From contig UCMS01000032.1 of assembly GCA_900473805.1 (NCBI GenBank), positions 1 to 64,000 of the forward strand: DNA of 64,000 nt, in the 5' to 3' direction. Below, one piece after another: positions 1 to 8,219 of the stretch (within the stretch, counting starts at the first letter, position 1; each line of letters opens with the position of its first letter). This DNA is from Hyphomicrobiales bacterium (GTDB lineage: Bacteria > Pseudomonadota > Alphaproteobacteria > Rhizobiales > Rhizobiaceae). The notes beneath the pieces were generated by a model. That model saw only the letters and a list, made by a program, of their open reading frames with translations, was not told the origin of the DNA and ran no database searches. The position numbers were made by a program, and so were the translations under genes.

Positions 1-324
1 GTGATTTCGAATTCGAGACGTGCCACATATGGCTATGACCAGCGCATCGAAGTGCATGGCTCATTGGGGTCGGCCAGTGCGGAAAACCAGCGCCCGATCT
101 CGATTGAGGTGGCGACTGCAGAAGGCTACACCCGCCCGCCGCTGCACGACTTCTTCATGACCCGCTACACCGAAGCCTACGCGCATGAAATCGCCAGCTT
201 CATTGCCGCGGTCGAAAGCGGAGCGTTAATCTCGCCTAGCGGGGAAGATGGCCTACTTGCACTTCTGCTTGCCGACGCGGCAGTGGAAAGCGCTCGGACC
301 AGTCGGCGCATCAGCCTGGCGTGA
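1..324 (+). CDS. Gfo/Idh/MocA oxidoreductase, C-terminal part (inositol 2-dehydrogenase-like)
   Basis: This is the 3' end of a gene whose start lies left of the window, so the GTG at base 1 is not a real start. The 107 visible residues match the C-terminal domain of NAD-dependent inositol/sugar dehydrogenases: a strand segment with ATYGYDQRIEVHGS (residues 8-21), the run RPPLHDFFMTRYTEAY near the middle, and a final helix ending in ARTSRRISL. In IolG-type enzymes this half builds the substrate-side beta sheet; the missing N-terminal half is the NAD-binding Rossmann fold. The likely reaction is oxidation of myo-inositol or a related polyol in the cytoplasm. Family assignment is good; substrate is inference. 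It marks the metabolic left flank of the accessory region. Confidence 0.75.
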   Translation: MISNSRRATYGYDQRIEVHGSLGSASAENQRPISIEVATAEGYTRPPLHDFFMTRYTEAYAHEIASFIAAVESGALISPSGEDGLLALLLADAAVESARTSRRISLA

Positions 325-529
325 TGCCGCGTTTGTCGCAAAGAGGTCTAACTCCGTCATAGGAAAGGGGCCGACCTTTGGCGTTGAGAAGTCCGCTTAG
401 TCAACGGGCGCGCAACGAGCAGACCGTTCGCTCCCGGCCCCAAATGACACCTCTCATGTGGATCTGAACTCAGTGTGCGGCGGACTCCGATGAACTCAAA
501 CGCCGCCCTCCCATCGCTCAAGTCTTCGT

Positions 530-739
530 CTACGCCTCTGCCGGAGCGCGCTCCTTTGGCAGCCAGCCCCTAGTAAACCCAACGCTCATTGCACCCGAGG
601 TCAACCTCAATTGCTCATGCAAATGATGGCAATCGCTCAGGACCGCGTGAAGCGCTTTCCGCGCATCTCCACCGAACAGCTCAAGAACCTTTTCGACCTC
701 GTTAGGCTGCTCTTCCATACACGGGCTCACTGCTTGCAT
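530..739 (-). CDS. Small hypothetical protein (69 aa)
   Basis: I do not recognise this protein. It is 69 residues, mostly helical in appearance, with the run VEKVLELFGGDARKALHAV. A strong ribosome binding site (GGAGG followed by seven bases) precedes the ATG and lies inside the end of the upstream gene at 727-909, which it overlaps by 13 bases. This indicates translational coupling and argues that both small genes are real. An internal ATG at codon 8 is an alternative start. No signal peptide or membrane segment is visible. Confidence 0.5.
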   Translation of the reverse strand: MQAVSPCMEEQPNEVEKVLELFGGDARKALHAVLSDCHHLHEQLRLTSGAMSVGFTRGWLPKERAPAEA

Positions 740-909
740 GGCTCTTCCTCCTCCGGCTTCTTCCGAGCGAGCACGTAGACCGACTGGCGAACGGCCATAC
801 CGCTGAAAGTCTGGCGCCTCTGCGCTTCATTTCTCTCCCTCCAAGCCCGCGCCTTGGCAACCTCGGCAAGCGCATTCGCAACGACATCATTCGTGCTCGT
901 GGTGGTCAT
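727..909 (-). CDS. Small hypothetical protein (60 aa)
   Basis: Unrecognised, charged 60-residue protein with a helical centre (residues 11-30, rich in Ala, Arg and Glu) and an acidic tail with four consecutive glutamates before CKQ. The ATG is preceded by GAGG six bases upstream, which supports expression. It is the first gene of a two-gene leftward unit with the protein ending at 530. No motif suggests a function. Confidence 0.5.
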   Translation of the reverse strand: MTTTSTNDVVANALAEVAKARAWRERNEAQRRQTFSGMAVRQSVYVLARKKPEEEEPCKQ

Positions 910-974
910 GTTTCACCTCATTTGTTCGCTTTATGTTCTCATTCTCCTGATGTAGTGTCAACTATTCGTCGTCG

Positions 975-1346
975 ATGGAGAGCGGCTCCTTAGACGGTGA
1001 AAAATCGAATCCTGACACCCTGGCGGGGGCGCGAACGAGAGTTGCCATGGCAAGCCGCAAACAGCGTTGGACTAAGACCCTTCTGAACGCACGTTTTCCC
1101 CACCACGTCATCATTCCCTGGCCTGACAGCCGCAGCGTTCAGGATCGCCTGCCGATCATTTACGAAGCCAGTGCGTTGGGCGTGGGACACACGCGGCTGG
1201 TCTCGCTTGAGGCAGATTCGACCTGGCTGCTGCACAGCTTCGCCGACCGAGACATCGCTCTTCGCTTCCGTGCTTGTCATCGGGGCGAAATGATCGAACT
1301 ATCCGAAATCGATAACCTGGGATGGTGGAGGCCAGCGGAGGACGGC
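975..1346 (+). other. In-frame open segment upstream of the SRAP gene (possible small protein or fused extension)
   Basis: The reading frame of the SRAP protein stays open for 124 codons upstream of its likely start, beginning at an ATG at 975. The predicted peptide looks protein-like rather than random: it contains FPHHVIIPWPDSRSV and STWLLHSFADRDIALRF, and a further ATG-initiated segment (MASRKQRW) starts inside it. It may be a small independent protein that lost its stop codon, or an N-terminal extension. If fused, it would bury the SRAP catalytic cysteine, which must follow the initiator methionine. I could not assign a family. Confidence 0.35.
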
Positions 1347-1985
1347 ATGTGCAATCTCTACAACATCAGCACCAACCAAGAAGCCATGCGCGCGTTGGGC
1401 AGGGTTGCGAACGATATCCTCGGTAATCTCGAGCCATCGATCAATGTCTATCCAGACCGCCCAGCACCCGTCATTCGCAATCCGCCCGGCGGTCGCGAAC
1501 TTGCCGCTTTGACTTGGGGAATGCCGTCACCAAGTTTCGTGACCAAGGGGAACCCGGACACGGGTGTCACCAATATCCGCAATATCGAATCCAGACACTG
1601 GCAGCCTTGGCGGAGTGTCGAGCACCGCTGCCTTGTACCCTGGACAACGTTTTGCGAATGGGAAGATACGAAGCCGAGGAAGACAAAGCGCTGGTTCGCG
1701 CTAAATGAGGAGAAGCCACTGGGCTTTTTCGCCGGGATCTGGACGACGTGGAATGGTGTCCGCGGCTCACAGAAAACGCCGCGGCCAGGCACCCACGAGC
1801 TGTTTGGTTTCTTGACGTGTGAACCGAATGAAGTGGTCGCCCCCATTCATCCGAAAGCGATGCCAGTAATTCTCACCACCGAAGCAGAGCGCGAGATCTG
1901 GATGACAGCATCGTGGGAAGAAGCGCTGAAGCTGCAGAGACCACTTCCGGCCGCCGACATGATCCTGCTTCCTCTTGCTGACTAG
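1347..1985 (+). CDS. SRAP-domain protein (SOS response-associated, HMCES/YedK-like)
   Basis: The 212-residue product begins MCNLYNISTNQ. In the SRAP family the Cys2 exposed after methionine removal forms a thiazolidine crosslink with abasic sites in single-stranded DNA, protecting the lesion. Other family landmarks are visible: NIRNIES in the middle, RCLVPWTTFCEWE (the conserved RCL.P..G/F.EW block), and IHPKAMPVIL near the end, which carries the conserved active-site His. I chose this start over the ATG at 975 because Cys2 must be N-terminal and because GGAGG lies five bases upstream of 1347. Its position beside defence genes fits reports that SRAP genes are common in accessory DNA. Family call is strong; exact role here is inference. 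Confidence 0.85.
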   Translation: MCNLYNISTNQEAMRALGRVANDILGNLEPSINVYPDRPAPVIRNPPGGRELAALTWGMPSPSFVTKGNPDTGVTNIRNIESRHWQPWRSVEHRCLVPWTTFCEWEDTKPRKTKRWFALNEEKPLGFFAGIWTTWNGVRGSQKTPRPGTHELFGFLTCEPNEVVAPIHPKAMPVILTTEAEREIWMTASWEEALKLQRPLPAADMILLPLAD

Positions 1986-2203
1986 TTTTTAAGATGCTTG
2001 CGATGTTCGTCAGCAATATAGCGTGCTTCGCCCTCGGCCATATTGATAAGATAGCCAAGCAGAGTGTGGCCGTTGTCATCAGCCACCTCCATCAGGCTCT
2101 GCAGGCGCTGCGCGATTTCGTCTAGCCGCCTGATGGCTTGCACCCGCTCTTCTGTTGTCCATCCTTGCGGAGATGAAGCACGGCCATTTCGATCAGATAG
2201 CAT
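1982..2203 (-). CDS. Small hypothetical protein, paralogue of its neighbour
   Basis: Unrecognised protein of 73 residues from the ATG, or about 53 residues if a GTG at 2143 is the start. The longer form overlaps the upstream gene at 2122-2280 by 82 bases and its ATG has no visible ribosome binding site, so the GTG is attractive: it would overlap by only 22 bases. The segment LLGYLINMAEGEARYI resembles FLCYLIEMAVLHLRK of the neighbour, suggesting an old tandem duplication. Its stop overlaps the end of the convergent SRAP gene by four bases. Confidence 0.45.
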   Translation of the reverse strand: MLSDRNGRASSPQGWTTEERVQAIRRLDEIAQRLQSLMEVADDNGHTLLGYLINMAEGEARYIADEHRKHLKN

Positions 2204-2280
2204 AGGAATTCGTACCTGCTTTCCTTTGCAAGCTTCAAAGCAGCCTCTAGCATGTCAGCGATCAACTCGTCATGTTTCAT
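2122..2280 (-). CDS. Small hypothetical protein (52 aa)
   Basis: Unrecognised 52-residue protein starting MKHDELIADMLEAALKLA. A purine-rich GGGGGA precedes the ATG at 2280 by a usual distance. An open frame continues upstream but the residues there look random, so this start is preferred. The central helix has the YLIxMA motif shared with the downstream overlapping gene. No domain or membrane segment is visible. Small cytoplasmic protein of unknown role. Confidence 0.45.
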   Translation of the reverse strand: MKHDELIADMLEAALKLAKESRYEFLCYLIEMAVLHLRKDGQQKSGCKPSGG

Positions 2281-2564
2281 GACAGTCCCCCAATCTCGCC
2301 GCATGTAGACATTACCACAAATTAGTAAGATTAATCTCCCGTAGAACTTGAGGGGTCTGCAACGGTCAGGGAAGGGAAATTGACGACCACACATGGCAAG
2401 GAAGATTCCACGGGGTGTGGGCAGCATTGTTGATGCTAAGGTAGCCCCCGGCGCTATTGAAGTTTTTGTCGGCGAAACCGAAGCGGCATCAGCGTTTATG
2501 ACTCCTCACCTTAGCGAGGAGCAGTGGGGCGTGTCGCGCCGACACAGCAATGCGCAACTGCACT

Positions 2565-3422
2565 TCAGATACTTGTAGCCGTTCTTAGAGGCGGCACTTC
2601 GAGGATCGGAGCGCCCGGCCTTGCGAAACCATCTACGATTTCCAGTTCAAAGCCCTTCTTCCTCAACACAGCTTCCCAAGTCATCCTGCGGGGCTCTTCC
2701 TCGAACACCTGCAAAGTGAAGAAGGCCTCGGATTGAAGCGTAGTGATGGCTCCAGTGGGATCGATGTGAACCGCGGAGAGAAGAGCACGCTCATAAGCGT
2801 GTGTGTCGACTGCGATACGGTTGGGCCAGACTTCGACACTCCTCGAGTTGGTCGGGGTGTGACCGTGGACGATAATCTTTCCAAAAGACCCCACGTAGTC
2901 CAGGAATCCTTCGCGGATCCACATCAAGTCGTGATGGCTCTGGCGCTCCATAGGAACCCCCGGCCGCACCCCGGCATGTACAAGAATATGCTCTTCGAGT
3001 TCCACGTATTGCTCGGCGGTGCGCATGCAAGCTAGATGTTCTTCGCCTACTGTGCTTGCAATTGCCTCTGGCGTAACTTTGTCGCCGACCCTGAAACCAT
3101 ACGAATGCAGAGCTTCCATTCCCCCCTGCGAGACCCATCTGTACACATCGAAATCGTCGCCCTCGATTGCGCGCAGCAGCAAGGACTCGTGGTTCCCCAG
3201 GATAAGTTTCGACTCGGGAACGTCACAAAGTGTCTCGATTACAAGCTCCATCGCTCGGCGGCTGTCGGGGCCCCGATCAATTACGTCGCCAAGGAATACC
3301 ACTCGATAGTCGAATCCTTCTTGCTCCGCCTTATCCTTGATCTCGACAAGTAATGCTTCCAGCAAATCGGCACAGCCGTGGACATCACCGATAGCGAACG
3401 TATGCATCGTGTTCATTGGCAT
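2565..3422 (-). CDS. PPP-type metallophosphoesterase (serine/threonine phosphatase or Ap4A hydrolase-like)
   Basis: The 285-residue protein carries the whole metal-binding signature of the calcineurin/PPP superfamily in order: GDVHGC near residue 12, GDVIDRGPDS near 45, GNHE near 75, ILVHAG in the middle and HGHTP further on. These residues bind two metal ions that activate water to hydrolyse phosphoesters. Bacterial relatives act on phosphoproteins or on diadenosine tetraphosphate; the sequence does not decide between them. The start was placed at the ATG at 3422 because GGAG lies nine bases upstream; two further in-frame ATGs follow. The C-terminal 70 residues after the phosphatase core are not recognisable. 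It stands alone, leftward, in the accessory region, and a link to defence is only contextual. Confidence 0.85.
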   Translation of the reverse strand: MPMNTMHTFAIGDVHGCADLLEALLVEIKDKAEQEGFDYRVVFLGDVIDRGPDSRRAMELVIETLCDVPESKLILGNHESLLLRAIEGDDFDVYRWVSQGGMEALHSYGFRVGDKVTPEAIASTVGEEHLACMRTAEQYVELEEHILVHAGVRPGVPMERQSHHDLMWIREGFLDYVGSFGKIIVHGHTPTNSRSVEVWPNRIAVDTHAYERALLSAVHIDPTGAITTLQSEAFFTLQVFEEEPRRMTWEAVLRKKGFELEIVDGFARPGAPILEVPPLRTATSI

Positions 3423-3695
3423 CAATTGACACTCCTTCGTAGCGCGTCGTCGCACGAGAGAAGTCTCTGAATCCTTTCCAAAAAGGGATACCGCTTCGAA
3501 CGGTTATCGATCGGTGAATGGGGTCTTCATACGAAAGTAAGAGATTGCTGCGGCCAACGCACTATGCGGCGACTTAGCGAGCTGTTTACCGAGACTTCCG
3601 ATACCTCTGGATCCTACCGACGGAGTAACTGGCCCTTAGGATGGGCAATTTACGGCAATGGCGAGGATTTTCGCTGTCAGATGCCGGAGGGATAA

Positions 3696-4196
3696 ATGCG
3701 CCTTGAGCTAAACAAGAACATAGACGGTCAAGTCGTCTTCGAGCCATCGGACCTGGAGATGGCGGCCGCAATCGAGATCCTTAAACGGTTCGAGGGAATC
3801 CTGCTTGATCCCGATGCGCAGGAGTGGATGTCAGATCTATATCTAGGATGCGCGGCTGATCGCGTTGCATTCGACGATGCTCCATATCATGTGGATCCTT
3901 CCGTTGGGCCTGCCATCATGATCCACATCAATTTTGAAGAACTCTCTGAGGGGGCCTTCATCGAGATTTCTCCGGAAGGACTCCATGGTCTCATGTTCCG
4001 CGGGCCGCGAAGCAAGGAACTGGCAACCGGGCTCATTCTCAGTATTTTATGGGAGCGCAATCGTGTCGTCCAAGGAGAGATCAACGACATCCATATTCCG
4101 AGCATTGCCGATAACCTGAGGGCCGTGCATGAGGCCATGCGCGAGAACTGCAATTTCCTAGTCGCACGAGAGCCGGACGCGTTCGCCGCGCCATAG
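3696..4196 (+). CDS. Hypothetical protein (166 aa)
   Basis: I do not recognise this acidic protein. A good ribosome binding site (GGAGG, five bases before ATG) supports the start. The sequence looks like a soluble alpha/beta domain: a helix-rich N-terminal half (MAAAIEILKRFEGILLD), strands IMIHINFEEL and AFIEISPEGLHGLMF in the middle, and two C-terminal helices. There is no signal peptide or transmembrane segment. It lies 306 bases upstream of the SNIPE-like gene on the same strand, too far to assume an operon. No catalytic motif was seen. Confidence 0.6.
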   Translation: MRLELNKNIDGQVVFEPSDLEMAAAIEILKRFEGILLDPDAQEWMSDLYLGCAADRVAFDDAPYHVDPSVGPAIMIHINFEELSEGAFIEISPEGLHGLMFRGPRSKELATGLILSILWERNRVVQGEINDIHIPSIADNLRAVHEAMRENCNFLVAREPDAFAAP

Positions 4197-4502
4197 GCTG
4201 CTAGCACTGGGTACGACCCGAAGCTGACAGAAAACAACAAGCGTATTCAGGACGGCGATCCGAAAGCACATACAGCAAGCCACGCTTCAGGTCTTGAGAG
4301 CTCGGGCTCCCCGAAGGATCCTTGTCCGTGCCGGGCGGTCCGCTGACCGGGACGTGGTCCACGTCTCGTTGAGCGAGGCGCAGATCAGCTCATCCCATGT
4401 CCGCAGACTAGGTCATTCCTGCTCCGTAGAGCCGCTTAAGTTTGCGGTTGCAAGCAGAGAGTTCTCCGATAGGTTGAATTTAGTCTGGACAGGAGATCGG
4501 AA
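4197..4502 (+). promoter_or_regulatory. Intergenic region upstream of the SNIPE-like gene, with a palindrome
   Basis: This 306-base gap has no convincing gene; the 70-codon open frame in it gives an arginine-rich, random-looking peptide. It contains an exact odd-length palindrome, GACGTGG-T-CCACGTC, at 4351-4365, about 137 bases before the next start. This could be an operator or chance. A ribosome binding site (GGAG, seven bases before ATG) lies at the right end. Confidence 0.35.
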
Positions 4503-5939
4503 ATGACAGGTGAACAGGTTGGTGTAGTCGCTGCTGCAGCCGTCTTTACGATCGTTGTGCCAATCCTTTGCATCTGTTTCGTAGTTCTCTACGTGAAATG
4601 GCGTCGTAGAGCACGGAGGGCTGAACCGCAGCTCGCTGAAGCATCATCCCAGCTTGGAAAGATTACCGCTGAGAATGAGAAGCTGAAGTCATCACTGACC
4701 TCTCTGACCGAGCGTTTCCGCAATGTCATCGACATTGATTCCGAAGCGGAGCGGGTGCGCACGGAAGTCGGCCGGGTTGAGGCCGCGCTGTCGGCTCTCC
4801 GGCTGTCATACAAGGAGAAGAAGGGAATCCATGATCGCTTGATCAGAGAGGTGGCCGTATTCGACGAGCGTCTCGCCTTCGCCGAGATGGGTGTCTACGA
4901 GCCCCATTTCGATTTCACAGACAGTGAGCAATATAAGGTAGCTATTATGGCCACCCGTGAGGACCAGAAGCGCTTGGTTTCCGGAAAGGCCGCGGTTATC
5001 TGCAAGGCAAACTGGTCGGTTGATGGCAGCGCCGCCAAAGGCCAGACAATGACCAATAGGAATATCAAGCTCACGCTCCGGGCCTTTAACAATGAGTGCG
5101 AAGCCGCCATCGCCAACGTTCGCTGGAACAACGCGAACGCGATGGAGAAGCGGATGGTGAAAGCCGCCGAGCAGATCGATAACCTCAATGCTTCAAACCA
5201 AGTGTTCATTACCGCGGACTATTTGAAGTTGAAGCTCAAGGAGCTTTACCTGACCCACGAGTACAGGGAGAAGCTGAAGGTTGAAAAGGAGGAGCGCGCA
5301 GAAGCTGCCCGTGCCGCCAAGGAGGAGGCGAAGCTCATTCGCGATATGGAGAAGGCGGAGGAAGACGAAGCACGCTATCAGCGTCTACTCGACAAGGCGC
5401 GCGCGGAGGCAGCGAAAATCACTGGGCCGCAGCTAGATGCCTTCTCGGAGCAGATACGGGTCCTTGAGGGGGAACTTGCCGCAGCCCATGCAAGAGTGGA
5501 GCGCGCGCAGGCGATGGCTGAGAAGACGCGGTCTGGGTACATCTACATCATCTCCAATATCGGATCATTTGGCGACGACGTGGTGAAGATTGGCCTAACG
5601 CGGAGGCTCGATCCCGCAGATCGCGTGCGAGAACTCGGGGATGCTAGCGTACCCTTCGTATTCGACACCCACGCGGTCATATACAGTGATGATGCTCCGA
5701 CTCTGGAGCGTGCTCTGCACGGTGAGTTCGAGAGCTTTAGGGTCAATGCCCAGAACTTCCGTAAAGAGTTTTTCCGGGTGAAGATTGACGAGGTTGAGGC
5801 GGCTGTGAAGAAGCTGGCCCCTGGCGCACCCTTTTTCAAAGATGTCGAAGCGCAGGACTACCGTGAAACCTTAGCGCGTCGTAACGCCATGCTGACGAGT
5901 GTGACCGAGGGAATGGAGCTGCTTCCGGACGCTATCTGA
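4503..5939 (+). CDS. Membrane-anchored DUF4041/GIY-YIG nuclease, SNIPE-like anti-phage protein
   Basis: The 478-residue product has an N-terminal transmembrane helix (about residues 6-31) followed by a basic stop-transfer RRRARR. A coiled coil follows (35-95), then a DUF4041-like central region, then a second long charged coiled coil (about 255-340). The C-terminal nuclease domain is of the T5orf172/Mug113 branch of GIY-YIG. Visible landmarks are GYIYI (345-349), VKIGLTRR (361-368), Arg374, and the LERALHGEF segment with candidate catalytic Glu402 and His406, then a REF/FRV strand. The order TM, DUF4041, GIY-YIG is that reported for SNIPE, an inner-membrane nuclease that cuts phage DNA during injection. 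Family call rests on architecture; function here is inference. Gene stands alone and converges on the helicase gene, 42 bases apart. Confidence 0.8.
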   Translation: MTGEQVGVVAAAAVFTIVVPILCICFVVLYVKWRRRARRAEPQLAEASSQLGKITAENEKLKSSLTSLTERFRNVIDIDSEAERVRTEVGRVEAALSALRLSYKEKKGIHDRLIREVAVFDERLAFAEMGVYEPHFDFTDSEQYKVAIMATREDQKRLVSGKAAVICKANWSVDGSAAKGQTMTNRNIKLTLRAFNNECEAAIANVRWNNANAMEKRMVKAAEQIDNLNASNQVFITADYLKLKLKELYLTHEYREKLKVEKEERAEAARAAKEEAKLIRDMEKAEEDEARYQRLLDKARAEAAKITGPQLDAFSEQIRVLEGELAAAHARVERAQAMAEKTRSGYIYIISNIGSFGDDVVKIGLTRRLDPADRVRELGDASVPFVFDTHAVIYSDDAPTLERALHGEFESFRVNAQNFRKEFFRVKIDEVEAAVKKLAPGAPFFKDVEAQDYRETLARRNAMLTSVTEGMELLPDAI

Positions 5940-5981
5940 CGAGGTGGCCTGAGGAAACGGAAAGCCTTCAACGGAGTCAAT

Positions 5982-7919
5982 TCACTTGCCAAATAGCCAT
6001 CCTAAAAGTCCCGAACGAGCAGGTCGTGCCGGAGCTGGGGAGGCGATCGTAGTTTCAGAACGAGGTGGGCTTGTTGGCTGCGGTGGTTCCGGCGACCGTG
6101 CAGCAGGCGATCGGGGAGTCGGTTTGCTGGCAAAGGAAGCGCTAGAGGTTGTTCGGTGAACTCTTTGAGGCTCTGGCGTAATGCCACGCTCGACGAACTG
6201 CACGATGGGATCAGGTAGTTCCAGAGACTCCTTCGCCCTTGTCAAGGCGACATAGAGGAGTCGCATTTCAGCAGGATCGGGAGCCCCAGTCTTGCCATCG
6301 GCCGGACTGCTCCGAAGAAAGTCATCCATCAGCCGCACCGATTTCCACTCGCGACCCTTTGACTTGTGCGCCGTGGAAATCACCAAATCCGCCTTTTCCT
6401 CTTCGACGGTCCTGTTCAAAGCCCACATCAACTGCTTCTCACCGCGTTTTTCTACCAGGTTCACGAACATGACGAGATGCGCCCCTTCATCCGTCCGGGC
6501 AAACTCGACGACCTCGTTCCACGACTTGAAGCCGAAGAAAACAGGACAAGTCGAAGGCTCTCCTTCCTTGAGCGCTTGAACGCCGCGCAGCATTTCCATG
6601 AGTTCGGTCTTGTCGCCAACCAGGTGCGGTTTTCGGCCATCGTCGAGCGCTTCAATAACCGCGCTAATAGTGGTGGCATTGGTCCGCGCCAGGATTGCGG
6701 ATGGATTGGTCCGACCGATTCTGCTGCTGATCAGCGAGTTGCCCTTCACGGGCTGCCGCTCGCCGAGCTTAACAAGCATCTTGGTTGCGAGATCCGCGAT
6801 CGCATCACCGAACCGGAATGATGTTGTCAGATACGTGCTGGCCTCGGTGGCAATCGCCTCCATGGCGTTCACCGCACCCCGCCATTCGTAGATCTGCTGG
6901 TACCGGTCCCCGACATAGACTAGTTGCGCCCGCTGCCGCTCGAGCACGTCTAGCACTACGGGGTTCGTGTCCTGCGCCTCGTCGAGCATGATGTAGTCAG
7001 CGGCAATGATCGGTCGGGAAAGCCCCCAGAGTTTGAGATATCCATCATGCCCCAAGGGGAGGGGATCCGCTTCTGACAGCATACGCGACCAGACATGCCG
7101 CGCGCCTTTAAGTGCGAGAGCGGAGACTTCTTGCTTTATTTCCTCGGGCGCGGCGCGGATGGCTCCAAGAAGCGGCACGTGCTGCAATCCAATGTCGTCT
7201 TCCGCACTCTGCGAATAGCGCCTGATCGTCTCGAGATACAGGTAGCCCTGAGATTCCGGTGTAATTGCGTACTTGTCGCCAAACCGCTGACGCTTGATGT
7301 CGAGCAGTTCAACGAGCTGCTTCGCTGTGCATTTGTTTGTCAGTTTGCCGATGTCTCGCTTGTACCCGGATGGAGCTGCGCGAAACGCCAAGCTGTGCGA
7401 GGTCGAGCAGTCGACGGTATCCGGAAACTTCTGGCCTGCGTCCGCAACGATGCTCTTGTTGAAAGCAAGGTACTGACCACGGAGCCCCGTGGCATTCGCA
7501 ATAAGCTGAAGAGTCGAAGTCTTACCAGATCCTGCAAACGCGTTGATCTTGAGAGACTTTCCCACGAGGAAAGATTCGAGCGCGGCGGCTTGTTCATCGG
7601 TCGGCTTGAACTTTGACTTCTTCCGGCTTGTGGGGCGCGTGTGCTTATTCGCTGTGCGTCTCACACCGCTTTGCTGCGCGGGCGAAACTGCACGATCCGC
7701 ACCGAACAGGTCGCCTTGGGGAGCCGGAGCCTTTGCAAGCGTTCGCGCGACTTCTTTTTGCAGGGCAGGGGTGTTTTGGTTCTTCTGTCTGAAAGTCAGC
7801 TCATGGTCGAGTAGGAGCAGGAACTCGCGATCGTTGTCACGCGCCGCCTTGCGGAAAATCTCTTCCAGTTCCTTGAACGACTTTGAGATGAATGGTCGCT
7901 GCACAGGCAGTACTCGCAT
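5982..7919 (-). CDS. UvrD/Rep-like superfamily 1 DNA helicase
   Basis: The 645-residue protein has all main SF1A motifs: Walker A AGSGKT (129-134), motif II DEAQD (313-317), a motif III-like QQIYEWRGAVNAME, motif V STAHKSKGREW and motif VI RLLYVALTRAKESL. It should therefore be a DNA-dependent ATPase and 3'-5' helicase. The first 70 residues form a separate helical segment (FKELEEIFRKAARDND), and the last 70 residues are a proline- and serine-rich tail ending in a hydrophobic GLLGWLFGK. There is no nuclease or GajA-type partner beside it, so Gabija is not indicated. It lies between the SNIPE-like gene (convergent) and the Qat operon (same strand, 300 bases upstream). A role in defence is contextual; a repair role is equally possible. 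Confidence 0.88.
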   Translation of the reverse strand: MRVLPVQRPFISKSFKELEEIFRKAARDNDREFLLLLDHELTFRQKNQNTPALQKEVARTLAKAPAPQGDLFGADRAVSPAQQSGVRRTANKHTRPTSRKKSKFKPTDEQAAALESFLVGKSLKINAFAGSGKTSTLQLIANATGLRGQYLAFNKSIVADAGQKFPDTVDCSTSHSLAFRAAPSGYKRDIGKLTNKCTAKQLVELLDIKRQRFGDKYAITPESQGYLYLETIRRYSQSAEDDIGLQHVPLLGAIRAAPEEIKQEVSALALKGARHVWSRMLSEADPLPLGHDGYLKLWGLSRPIIAADYIMLDEAQDTNPVVLDVLERQRAQLVYVGDRYQQIYEWRGAVNAMEAIATEASTYLTTSFRFGDAIADLATKMLVKLGERQPVKGNSLISSRIGRTNPSAILARTNATTISAVIEALDDGRKPHLVGDKTELMEMLRGVQALKEGEPSTCPVFFGFKSWNEVVEFARTDEGAHLVMFVNLVEKRGEKQLMWALNRTVEEEKADLVISTAHKSKGREWKSVRLMDDFLRSSPADGKTGAPDPAEMRLLYVALTRAKESLELPDPIVQFVERGITPEPQRVHRTTSSASFASKPTPRSPAARSPEPPQPTSPPRSETTIASPAPARPARSGLLGWLFGK

Positions 7920-8219
7920 TAATGGTGGTCGCCAGTTATCGACTACCGATAGCCGCCCGGCAAGGGCATAGTCGCCCCGCCAAGTTAAGCGGTGAAGTGC
8001 GAGTTGGCGTGGAAAAAGCGAATGTCATAGCCGCGAATCGAGGAGGTCGGTTCGTTCTCGGATTTTGGTTCGGTTTCGGCACCGTATAGCGGCAGTGGGG
8101 CCTCCTCCTCGCCTAAAAAAGCGATGACTGGAAAAGGAGACAGAAACGCAGCGAGTTCATAAGCTGAGCTCGCGCTCCATCTCATAGATATAGAAAAGCC
8201 ACGCTCCGATTTCTTCTGG
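7920..8219. other. Gap between helicase gene and the small gene at the end of the Qat operon
   Basis: No gene is called in these 300 bases. The part from 8158 to 8219 reads in frame with the small gene at 8220-8402 beyond its stop codon and encodes a protein-like run (EEIGAWLFYIYEMERELSL) before another stop. The rest probably carries the helicase promoter. A longer competing frame (7985-8302, leftward) encodes a poorly structured peptide. Confidence 0.3.

Noticed and set aside
4294..4506. 70-codon frame before the SNIPE-like gene
   Set aside because: No ribosome binding site and arginine-rich random composition; treated as intergenic.
5982..7919. Helicase as part of a Gabija system
   Set aside because: Gabija needs an OLD-family nuclease GajA beside the UvrD-like GajB; none is present.
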